NCBI RefSeq assembly: GCF_937997405.1
Contig: NZ_CALKTL010000070.1
Span: forward strand, 1-5,520
Origin: an uncultured Campylobacter sp.
Lineage (GTDB): Bacteria > Campylobacterota > Campylobacteria > Campylobacterales > Campylobacteraceae
DNA: 5,520 nucleotides
Direction: 5' to 3'
The number at the start of each line of letters is the position of its first letter. Positions within the stretch are counted from its first letter, which is position 1. The translations under genes and the position numbers were made by a program. A model generated the notes under the pieces. The model did not search any database and was not told where the DNA came from. It saw nothing but the letters and a program-made list of their open reading frames with translations. Shown here piece by piece: positions 1 to 5,038 of this stretch.

Positions 1-229
1 GAGCGGCTCGGACGAGCTCGCGCAAAGATATAAAAACGTAAGCCTGATCGATTTTGGCGGCAAGAACATCGACATTTTCGGCGGCGATGAGATCGCGTTC
101 GTCGGCCCGGAGGGCGGATTTTCGCCGCGCGAAAGGGAGAAATTTAAAAACGCCTATGCGCTTAATAGCCCCTATATTTTGCGCTCAAACACCGCGCTGA
201 TTGCAACTTGCGCGAAGTTGATCTTTTAA
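1..229 (+). CDS. rsmE: 16S rRNA (uracil-1498-N3)-methyltransferase RsmE, C-terminal part only
   Basis: This is the last 75 codons of a gene that begins before the window; the first full codon is at base 2 and the stop is TAA at 227-229. The fragment carries the RsmE/SPOUT knot signature VGPEGGF at fragment residues 34-40, followed by SPRE and by the C-terminal ILRSNTA stretch (residues 59-65), which corresponds to the usual ILRxETA of the family. SPOUT enzymes bind S-adenosylmethionine in this C-terminal knot; RsmE methylates N3 of U1498 in helix 44 of 16S rRNA, in the cytoplasm. The substitution of SN for the more common ETA-type residues is mild and may be normal in Campylobacter. The N-terminal PUA-like RNA-binding domain is outside the window, so integrity of the whole gene cannot be judged. 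The reading frame is clean to the stop. Confidence 0.87.
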   Translation, partial: SGSDELAQRYKNVSLIDFGGKNIDIFGGDEIAFVGPEGGFSPREREKFKNAYALNSPYILRSNTALIATCAKLIF

Positions 230-257
230 GCACTCGGCAAATTTTAAAATTTAAAAA

Positions 258-305
258 GATCGCGCGTTTGAAATTTTTGGAATTTAAAATTTGCTCTGCG
301 CGATC
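258..305. repeat. Inverted repeat / two-part stem-loop downstream of rsmE
   Basis: GATCGCGC at 258-265 is the exact reverse complement of GCGCGATC at 298-305. Inside it, AAATTTT at 271-277 pairs exactly with AAAATTT at 286-292, leaving an 8-base loop and a 5/5 internal loop. The structure starts 29 bases after the rsmE stop. It lacks a following T-run, so it is not a classical terminator. It could be a 3' UTR fold or part of a small RNA. Confidence 0.5.
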
Positions 306-345
306 CGCTATGTTTATCGACGGCTTAACGCGCGGCACGTATTCG

Positions 346-385
346 CTGCGGCGTATCTTTGCGCGCTGTATTTTGCACGCCGCAG
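346..385. repeat. 9-bp perfect inverted repeat, second stem-loop of the gap
   Basis: CTGCGGCGT at 346-354 is the exact reverse complement of ACGCCGCAG at 377-385, with a 22-base loop that itself contains the palindrome GCGCGC. No T-run follows. The GC-rich 9-bp stem stands out in an otherwise A/T-rich gap. Function unknown. Confidence 0.5.
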
Positions 386-391
386 TAAATC

Positions 392-422
392 AAAATTTTA
401 CCCGCAAAGCGGGCTAAATTTT
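392..422 (+). terminator. Terminator-like hairpin, weak
   Basis: CCCGC (401-405), a 3-base AAA loop and GCGGG (409-413) form a compact GC stem. It is flanked by A/T arms (392-400 and 415-422) that can pair with two single-base bulges, and it ends in TAAATTTT. The T-tract is short and broken, so intrinsic termination would be weak. It is the best candidate for the end of the transcript coming from rsmE, or of a small RNA covering the two stem-loops before it. Confidence 0.33.
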
Positions 423-496
423 AAAATTCTTCGCGCTTAAAAAGCATGATCGAAAAAAATTGCCGCTTTGCCGAGAGTTTTTAAAACCCTTTAAAT

Positions 497-525
497 TTGC
501 TTTTTAGATAAAAAAGTTGTATAAT
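497..525 (+). promoter_or_regulatory. Housekeeping sigma promoter of rpmE
   Basis: A perfect TATAAT lies at 520-525 directly after TTG, giving TTGTATAAT. The upstream stretch is T-rich (TTTGCTTTTTAG), as is typical of Campylobacter sigma-70 promoters, which lack a conserved -35; the nearest -35-like word is TTGCTT at 497-502, 17 bases away. A start near 532 would give a leader of about 28 bases ending in the rpmE ribosome binding site. It probably drives rpmE and rsmI. Confidence 0.75.
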
Positions 526-559
526 CGCTGCCTTTTAAAATCATCAAAAAGGATCAAAA

Positions 560-760
560 ATGAAAAAAGATATCCATCCAAACTTTGTCGAAACGACCGT
601 TACTTGCGCTTGCGGAAACACTTTTAAAACGCGCTCGAACAAGCCTGAGATCCGCGTCGATATCTGCTCCAACTGCCATCCGTTTTTCACAGGCAGCGAG
701 AAGATCGTAGATAGCGCGGGCCGCGTCGAGAAATTTAAGCAAAAATACGGAATGAAATAG
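560..760 (+). CDS. rpmE: 50S ribosomal protein L31, zinc-binding type
   Basis: The 66-residue product opens with MKKDIHPNF, the usual L31 start, and is of family-typical length. Four cysteines, C16 and C18 (TCACGNTF) and C36 and C39 (CSNCHPFFTG), form the zinc site that defines the 'C+' type of L31, as opposed to the zinc-free paralogue made under zinc limitation in many bacteria. L31 binds the large subunit at the central protuberance and contacts the small subunit. The ATG is preceded by AAAGGA at 548-553, six bases before the start, and by its own promoter. The stop TAG (758-760) touches the TTG start of rsmI in the same frame. No zinc-free copy is seen in this window. Confidence 0.97.
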   Translation: MKKDIHPNFVETTVTCACGNTFKTRSNKPEIRVDICSNCHPFFTGSEKIVDSAGRVEKFKQKYGMK

Positions 761-1576
761 TTGCTATATCTCATTCCTACGCCGATAGGAAATCTAAGCG
801 ATATCTCGAGCCGCGCACTTGAGGTATTGCAAAGCTGCGAAATCCTAATCTGCGAGGATACGAGGGTTTCAAAAAAACTTCTAAACCTATTATCCGATAA
901 ATTTCAAATTTCATTTAAAATTTCACGGTTCTACTCGCTGCACACGCACAACGAAGCGGAGTTTTTCGCGGGCTTTGATGCGGCGCTTCTGCGCGAAAAA
1001 GCTTGCGCATACGTAAGCGACGCAGGCATGCCCTGCATCAGCGATCCGGGAATTGCGCTCGTAAAATTTGCGCAACGAAGCGGCGTGCCTTACGAGGTGC
1101 TTAGCGGCGCAAACGCTCTGCTGCTCGCAGCCGCCGCAAGCGGACTGGTGGAGAAAGAATTTAGCTTTTTAGGCTTTTTGAACAATGACGGCGCGCAGCG
1201 CAAAGCTCAGATTATAAATTTAATGCAAAGCCCATATCCGTGCGTACTTTACGAATCTCCAAAGCGCGTAATAAAGCTAATTGAGCAGATCGCGGGGATT
1301 GATGCGAAACGCAGAATTTTTGCGATCAAGGAAGCTACCAAAAAATTTGAAACCAAATTTTTCGGTAGCGCCGCGGAGGTCCTATTCAGCCTAAACGGCG
1401 CAAATTTAAACGGCGAATGGTGCGTTGTGATTGACGGCGCAGGCGAGAAAAGCTTTGAAAAAATCACGCAAGAAGATATTCTATCACTTGAGATCGCGCC
1501 GAAAATAAAAGCGAAACTGCTCTCAAAAATCAGCGGCGAACCCGCCAAAGAAATATATAAAAATTTGATACGCTAA
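761..1576 (+). CDS. rsmI: 16S rRNA (cytidine-1402-2'-O)-methyltransferase RsmI
   Basis: The 271-residue product fits the RsmI family in length and motif order: PTPIGNLSDIS (residues 6-16), CEDTR (31-35), SDAGMPCISDPG (86-97), YESPKR (164-169), KEATKKFET (190-198) and GEW (218-220). RsmI has a tetrapyrrole-methylase-like fold and 2'-O-methylates C1402 of 16S rRNA in the P site, next to the decoding centre. The start is a TTG directly after the rpmE TAG; translation must begin there because the preceding in-frame codon is that stop and the family's conserved block begins at residue 5. A weak GGAA at 749-752, inside rpmE, is the only ribosome binding site, so initiation probably depends on ribosomes finishing rpmE. 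The common SDAGTPLISDPG is here SDAGMPC, a minor variation. The C-terminal tail (about 247-271) is the usual basic helical end. Confidence 0.95.
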   Translation: MLYLIPTPIGNLSDISSRALEVLQSCEILICEDTRVSKKLLNLLSDKFQISFKISRFYSLHTHNEAEFFAGFDAALLREKACAYVSDAGMPCISDPGIALVKFAQRSGVPYEVLSGANALLLAAAASGLVEKEFSFLGFLNNDGAQRKAQIINLMQSPYPCVLYESPKRVIKLIEQIAGIDAKRRIFAIKEATKKFETKFFGSAAEVLFSLNGANLNGEWCVVIDGAGEKSFEKITQEDILSLEIAPKIKAKLLSKISGEPAKEIYKNLIR

Positions 1577-1590
1577 GTCATATTTTAACC

Positions 1591-1612
1591 GTTTTTCGCT
1601 AAAATCCCAAAA
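1591..1612 (+). promoter_or_regulatory. Promoter of rlmB, predicted to give a leaderless mRNA
   Basis: TTTTTCGCTAAAAT contains the Campylobacter-type extended -10 GnTAnaAT (GCTAAAAT, with TAAAAT at 1600-1605) behind a T-run (1592-1596). The last base of the -10 is only six bases before the A of the rlmB ATG at 1612, so the expected transcription start falls on or within a base of the start codon. No Shine-Dalgarno-like sequence exists between 1577 and 1611, which agrees with leaderless translation. Confidence 0.6.
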
Positions 1613-2313
1613 TGATTATTTACGGCAAGCAGCTGTTTTTACACCTTTTAAACCGGCATCCGCAGAAATTTATCCGCATCATCCTTGCAAAGGAGTGCGA
1701 GAAAGAAATTTTTAAAAAGATCGCCGCGACCGGCGTAAAAATCGAGCGCGCCGATGCGAAAAAAGCTCAAGCCCTCGCTCGCGGCGGCAACCATCAAGGC
1801 TTCTTGGCCGAGGTGGAGGAGTTCAGCTTCGGCGATCTTGCTAGCGTCAAAGACGATAAATTCGTGCCGATCCTTTATGGGCTTACCGACATCGGAAACA
1901 TCGGCGCGATAATGCGCAGCGCCTATGCTTTGGGTGCAAATAGCGTGATCGTCGTCGCAAATAATCTAAATATGGCGGGCGTAGTGCGCGCAAGCTCGGG
2001 CGCGGCGTACGAGCTAAACGTCGTTAAGGTCGCAGACGGGCTTAGCGCGATAAACGAGCTTAAACAAAGCGGCTTTGAAATTTACGCCGCGAGTGCGGAC
2101 GGGACGAACTTTAAGGAGTTAAAGCTCGGCGCGAAAAGCGCACTCGTAATGGGGAACGAAGAAGAGGGGATACCTGCTAGAGCGCTTAAAAAATGCGACC
2201 ACGCGGTATCAATAAAGATGCGCGAAGGCTGGGATTCGCTTAACGTAAGCGCGGCATTTGCGATACTATGCGATGGAATTTTAAATGGAAGAAATAAAAG
2301 AGAAGTTAAATAA
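1612..2313 (+). CDS. rlmB: 23S rRNA (guanosine-2251-2'-O)-methyltransferase, RlmB/TrmH (SpoU) family
   Basis: The 233-residue product has the two-domain SpoU layout. An N-terminal L30e-like substrate-binding domain (about 1-75) opens with IYGKQ and ends in GGNHQGFLAEVE (58-69), a hallmark of RlmB. A SPOUT domain follows with motif 1 DIGNIGAIMRSA (93-104, with the conserved N96 and R102), RASSGAAYEL (126-135), motif 2 LVMGNEEEGIP (178-188) and motif 3 DSLNVSAAFAI (208-218). The family methylates the ribose of G2251 in the P-loop of 23S rRNA using S-adenosylmethionine. The GK near the N terminus fixes the start at 1612, although no ribosome binding site precedes it. The last 29 bases overlap the next gene in another frame, which suggests translational coupling. 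A tRNA-methylating relative (TrmH) is less likely because of the N-terminal domain. Confidence 0.9.
   Translation: MIIYGKQLFLHLLNRHPQKFIRIILAKECEKEIFKKIAATGVKIERADAKKAQALARGGNHQGFLAEVEEFSFGDLASVKDDKFVPILYGLTDIGNIGAIMRSAYALGANSVIVVANNLNMAGVVRASSGAAYELNVVKVADGLSAINELKQSGFEIYAASADGTNFKELKLGAKSALVMGNEEEGIPARALKKCDHAVSIKMREGWDSLNVSAAFAILCDGILNGRNKREVK
2275..2287 (+). promoter_or_regulatory. Ribosome binding site and start of the RodZ-like gene, inside rlmB
   Basis: GGAA at 2275-2278 lies six bases before ATG 2285-2287. An in-frame TAA (2282-2284) sits immediately before this ATG, so it is the most upstream start possible in the frame. This fixes the 29-base overlap with rlmB. Confidence 0.6.
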
Positions 2314-3304
2314 TACGGACGAGCAGGCAGAACAAACCGAAAAGCCGGAGCAAACGCAGCAGCCAAAAAGCAGCGATCTAGATAAATTAAAATCTATGGA
2401 TCTGATCGAGATTGCGCGTACGACGCGCATCGACGCGCAAAATTTAGAATACATCATAAACAAAGACTTCGAAAAGCTAGCAAATTTTAACGTTAGGGGT
2501 TACATTAAAATTTTAGAGCGCGAGTTCGGGCTGGATCTATCGGACTGGCTTAGCGAGTTTGAGAGCGCCAAAGCGAGCTTCGCGCCCGTTAAAAAGGCCA
2601 AAGTCGAGCAGGTTTATGGTCAAAGGGTCAGCCCTAATAAAAGCGGCAGCGGTTGGCTTTTATGGCTGCTTGCGATGGTATTAATCATAGGCGCGATCTT
2701 TTATTTTGGACTTTATAAAAGCTTCGGCGAATTTTTGGGCTCGCTTTTATGGGAACAAAACAAAACCACCTACTCGGACGCTCCAATCGTAAATAACACT
2801 CAAAAAAAGCTTGAAAACATCGGTATCGACGTCATTTCGCACAACGCTACAGATGAAAAATTCGCACTAAAATCGGATATTAATGCAGCCGCTGCTGCGG
2901 ATGAAAATTTAAGCTCGCTCAATGCGCTGGACCGCTCTATCAGGATTGAGCGCGCGAGTGCCAAAACGGAGGAAAATTCCACCGACGGAAACGCTACTCA
3001 AAGCGCGCCCGCACCCAGCAAAGATATCGTGCTTAATCCGCGCGGCAAAATGTGGATCGGTATCATCGATCTAAAAAGCGGCAAGAAGCGCGAGATGGTC
3101 ATCAATGCCCCTTACGTAGTCGCTTCGCAAGGAGATGAGGAACTGCTAATCTCTACCGGCCACGGGATGTTTGAGCTCGGCAAAGCCGATGGCAACGTAA
3201 CTTTCAGCGAAAGAAACACTCAAAAATTCCACGTCAAAGATGGCAATATCACTAAAATTTCAGCCGATGAGTTTCTGCGCTTAAACAAGGGCAAGAAGTG
3301 GTAA
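2285..3304 (+). CDS. RodZ-like single-pass membrane protein with a probably glycosylated periplasmic domain
   Basis: The 339-residue product has four parts. Residues 1-37 are a Glu/Gln/Lys-rich, probably disordered tail. Residues 38-92 resemble the cytoplasmic helix-turn-helix of RodZ: the order IARTTRI, NLEYIINKDFEKL, VRGYIKIL, FGLDLSDW matches, by eye, the TKI / DFEALP / VRGFLRSYA / LGLD pattern, although the first helix looks shortened. Residues 124-144 (WLLWLLAMVLIIGAIFYFGLY) are a single membrane span preceded by KKAK and K119, so the N terminus should be inside. Residues 145-339 are periplasmic: an Ala/Ser/Asn-rich linker, then a domain starting GKMWIGIIDLKSGKK (254-268), like the C-terminal domain of RodZ (DUF4115 type). 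Five perfect D/E-x-N-x-S/T sequons lie in this half: DENLS 206, EENST 229, DGNAT 234, DGNVT 302, DGNIT 319. RodZ links MreB filaments to the envelope in rod-shaped bacteria; that role here is inference. From memory, C. jejuni has a membrane protein, Cj0152c, at the same position. The stop TAA is at 3302-3304. Confidence 0.72.
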   Translation: MEEIKEKLNNTDEQAEQTEKPEQTQQPKSSDLDKLKSMDLIEIARTTRIDAQNLEYIINKDFEKLANFNVRGYIKILEREFGLDLSDWLSEFESAKASFAPVKKAKVEQVYGQRVSPNKSGSGWLLWLLAMVLIIGAIFYFGLYKSFGEFLGSLLWEQNKTTYSDAPIVNNTQKKLENIGIDVISHNATDEKFALKSDINAAAAADENLSSLNALDRSIRIERASAKTEENSTDGNATQSAPAPSKDIVLNPRGKMWIGIIDLKSGKKREMVINAPYVVASQGDEELLISTGHGMFELGKADGNVTFSERNTQKFHVKDGNITKISADEFLRLNKGKKW

Positions 3305-3395
3305 AATCCTCGTTCTCGTGTGCGGCTCTTCGCTCGTAGGGCTTTTGCCGCCGCCGAGGATAGAATTTCGGTCCGCTGCGGCGAGTGCAACTTAA
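3303..3395 (+). pseudogene. Possible relic of a secreted-protein gene start (very tentative)
   Basis: One frame reads KILVLVCGSSLVGLLPPP, a basic residue followed by a hydrophobic stretch resembling a signal peptide, then stops with TAA at 3393-3395. There is no ATG and no ribosome binding site; the only start-like codon in the run is a GTG at 3318-3320. A TGGTAAAAT word resembling an extended -10 box lies across the end of the upstream gene (3299-3307). As I recall the C. jejuni order, a periplasmic protein gene (Cj0151c) sits between the membrane protein and the aminotransferase, so a decayed copy is possible. Chance is equally likely. Confidence 0.15.
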
Positions 3396-3433
3396 AATAA
3401 ACCCACGAGCGTAAATTTAGAGGGTTTTGAACC

Positions 3434-3464
3434 GCGCCGCCTTAGATAGAATTTTAAGCGGCGC
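3434..3464. repeat. GC-rich stem-loop after the RodZ-like gene
   Basis: GCGCCGC (3434-3440) pairs exactly with GCGGCGC (3458-3464). After one bulged C at 3441, TTA (3442-3444) pairs with TAA (3455-3457), leaving a 10-base loop. No T-run follows on the + strand, so it would not be a standard terminator. It lies 130 bases after the RodZ-like stop codon. Confidence 0.45.
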
Positions 3465-3654
3465 AGGCAAAATTTAACGGTGCGATAAAATTTCAAACGG
3501 TGCGGGCGCTTGCGGTAGCGCGATAAATTTAAAGGGTTGTCGTTCGAGGACATGGCGTAAAAACGGCAGCTTTGATCGTTATCGTTTTGAGCGGACGTAA
3601 ATTTAAATGTCGCCGCAAAGTGTCGACGCGCTAAATTTAAATGATCAATGTCTC

Positions 3655-3696
3655 GGCGATTTTAAAATTTTAGTGTGGTAAAATTTTAAAATCGCC
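3655..3696. repeat. Perfect 18-bp inverted repeat with a 6-base loop
   Basis: The left arm GGCGATTTTAAAATTTTA (3655-3672) and the right arm TAAAATTTTAAAATCGCC (3679-3696) are exact reverse complements around GTGTGG (3673-3678). A uridine-rich arm on a GGCG/CGCC base resembles a bidirectional terminator or cruciform, but the + strand after it reads TTAGCAATAT rather than a T-run. The GCC at 3694-3696 is also the start of GCCTTAGC (3694-3701), which can pair with GCTAAGGC (3727-3734), so two folds compete. The right half contains TGGTAAAAT (3676-3684), which looks like an extended -10 box. Confidence 0.7.
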
Positions 3697-3820
3697 TTAG
3701 CAATATAAAATCGCCGCCGCATCGACGCTAAGGCTTGAAATTTTGCCTCCGTGCGGTACGAGCAGATCGCTGCGTTTAAGGCGCGAAATTTTAAATATGG
3801 CTTGAAAATTACTTTAAGAT

Positions 3821-3832
3821 AAGAGGTTTGAG
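3821..3832 (+). promoter_or_regulatory. Ribosome binding site of the aminotransferase gene
   Basis: AAGAGG at 3821-3826 lies six bases before ATG 3833, a good Shine-Dalgarno match. No clear promoter is visible close upstream. Weak -10 candidates are TAAATA at 3792-3797, TAAAAT at 3706-3711 and the TGGTAAAAT at 3676-3684 inside the inverted repeat; I cannot choose between them. Confidence 0.65.
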
Positions 3833-5038
3833 ATGTTTGACGAAATTCGTTTTTCAAAAATCGAGCGTTTGCCAAATTACGTTTTTGCCGAGGTTAACGC
3901 CATAAAAATGGCTGCACGCAGAGCCGGCGAGGATATAATCGATTTTTCGATGGGCAATCCCGACGGCAGGACGCCGCAGCATATAATCGACAAGCTTTGC
4001 GAAAGCGCGCAAAAGGACAAGACGCACGGCTACTCCGTAAGCCAGGGCATCTACAAGCTGCGACTTGCCTGCGCGAATTGGTACAAGCGCAAATACGGCG
4101 TGATCTTGGACCCGGAAAGCGAGATCGTCGCGGTGATGGGCTCTAAAGAGGGCTTCGTGCATCTAACAAGCGCGATCGTAAATCCGGGCGATGTCGCGGT
4201 AGTGCCCGATCCTGCGTATCCGATCCACACTCAAGCCTTCATTATCGCGGGCGGCAACGTCGTTAAAATCCCGCTTGCCTATGATGAGAATTTAAATTTT
4301 AATGAGAATAAATTTTTCATCGATCTGCAAAAAACCTTCGATGAGAGCATTCCGCGCCCAAAATACGTCGTCGTAAATTTCCCGCACAACCCCACCACCG
4401 TCGTCGTACAAAAAAGCTTCTACGAGCGGCTCGTGGCGATGGCGCGGCAGGAGCGGTTTTATATCATCAGCGATATCGCTTACGCGGAGATCGCTTTCGA
4501 GGGTTACAAAACGCCCTCGATTTTTGAGGTTCAGGGTGCGAAAGACGTCGCAGTCGAGGCGTACACGCTCTCTAAAAGCTACAATATGGCGGGCTGGCGT
4601 GTGGGTTTTGTTAGCGGTAATAAAAAGCTCGTCGCCGCGCTTAAAAAGATCAAATCTTGGTTTGATTACGGTATGTTTACGCCGATCCAAGTAGCCGCCA
4701 CGATCGCGCTGGACGGGCCGCAAGAGTGCGTAGAGGAGATCCGCGCGAGCTATGAGAAGCGTAGAAATTTTTTGATTGACGCTTTTGCGGACGCGGGCTG
4801 GCAGATCGCAAAACCTAGCGCGTCGATGTTTGCGTGGGCGAAATTGCCGCCCGCGGCGTCTCATCTAAGGAGCATGGAGTTTTCCAAACAGCTTCTTACC
4901 AAGGCGCGCGTCGCCGTAAGTCCCGGCGTGGGCTTTGGTGCGGCGGGAGACGATTACGTGCGGATCGCTTTTATCGAAAACGAGAATAGGATCCGCCAGG
5001 CTGCTAGAAATATAAAAAAATATTTGAAAGAGATCTGA
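3833..5038 (+). CDS. alaC: PLP-dependent class I/II aminotransferase, AlaC-like
   Basis: The 401-residue product is a fold-type I aminotransferase of normal length with all expected active-site residues: substrate-loop SMGNPDGRTP (39-48), GYSVSQGI (66-73), GSKEG (103-107), N186 in HNPTT, D214 and Y217 in SDIAYAE, the PLP lysine K248 in TLSKSYNMAGWR, R256, and the carboxylate-binding R377 in YVRIAF. The N-terminal block (RLPNYVF, KMAARRAGEDIIDFSMGNPDG) closely resembles E. coli AlaC (glutamate-pyruvate aminotransferase) as I remember it; relatives are often labelled aspartate or LL-diaminopimelate aminotransferase. Its stop overlaps the start of hom by one base (TGATG), so the two are surely co-translated, which fits a role with aspartate-family amino acids as well as alanine. 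The cytoplasmic enzyme class is secure; substrate choice is not. The symbol is given by similarity only. Confidence 0.88.
   Translation: MFDEIRFSKIERLPNYVFAEVNAIKMAARRAGEDIIDFSMGNPDGRTPQHIIDKLCESAQKDKTHGYSVSQGIYKLRLACANWYKRKYGVILDPESEIVAVMGSKEGFVHLTSAIVNPGDVAVVPDPAYPIHTQAFIIAGGNVVKIPLAYDENLNFNENKFFIDLQKTFDESIPRPKYVVVNFPHNPTTVVVQKSFYERLVAMARQERFYIISDIAYAEIAFEGYKTPSIFEVQGAKDVAVEAYTLSKSYNMAGWRVGFVSGNKKLVAALKKIKSWFDYGMFTPIQVAATIALDGPQECVEEIRASYEKRRNFLIDAFADAGWQIAKPSASMFAWAKLPPAASHLRSMEFSKQLLTKARVAVSPGVGFGAAGDDYVRIAFIENENRIRQAARNIKKYLKEI

Larger units (their letters stand above)
230..559. other. Gap between rsmE and rpmE: stem-loops plus the rpmE promoter
   Basis: No convincing gene lies here. 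The stretch is made of AAATTT/TTTTAAAA words alternating with GC-rich inverted repeats. Three stem-loops follow one another (258-305, 346-385 and 401-413, listed separately), and the right-hand end carries the rpmE promoter and ribosome binding site. A 69-codon open frame at 208-417 overlaps the rsmE 3' end, spans the inverted repeats, has no recognisable motif and is judged to be chance. Confidence 0.6.
3305..3832. other. 528-base gap without a convincing gene
   Basis: All frames are broken by stops. The stretch is a patchwork of GCGG/CGCC words and AAATTT words; TAAATTTAAATG occurs twice (3598-3609 and 3632-3643), and the related strings TAAATTTAGAGGGTT and TAAATTTAAAGGGTT also recur, so it may have grown by duplication of short segments. 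It carries the stem-loops at 3434-3464 and 3655-3696. A 76-codon minus-strand frame at 3645-3875 crosses the perfect inverted repeat and enters the aminotransferase gene; it shows no family motif and is not called. The gap separates the ribosome/envelope group from the amino-acid group. Confidence 0.6.

Noticed and set aside
208..417. 69-codon + strand open frame overlapping the rsmE 3' end
   Set aside because: It crosses the inverted repeats, has no ribosome binding site or recognisable motif, and its first part is out-of-frame rsmE sequence.
544..774. Minus-strand frames opposite rpmE
   Set aside because: L31 on the + strand is unmistakable, with four zinc cysteines, a promoter and a ribosome binding site.
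2848..2853. NAT at residues 187-189 of the RodZ-like protein as a sixth glycosylation site
   Set aside because: The -2 residue is serine (SHNAT), not Asp or Glu, so it does not fit the bacterial PglB sequon.
3484..3491. GATAAAAT as another extended -10 box in the 3305-3832 gap
   Set aside because: The word is too common in this A/T-rich gap, and no gene start or defined transcript lies after it.
3645..3875. 76-codon minus-strand open frame across the perfect palindrome
   Set aside because: It reads through the inverted repeat and into the aminotransferase start, with no motif; open by chance.
4292..4864. 190-codon minus-strand open frame inside the aminotransferase gene
   Set aside because: It is the shadow of a GC-rich coding frame. 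The + strand protein has a full set of active-site residues, and the minus product is arginine-rich with no motif.
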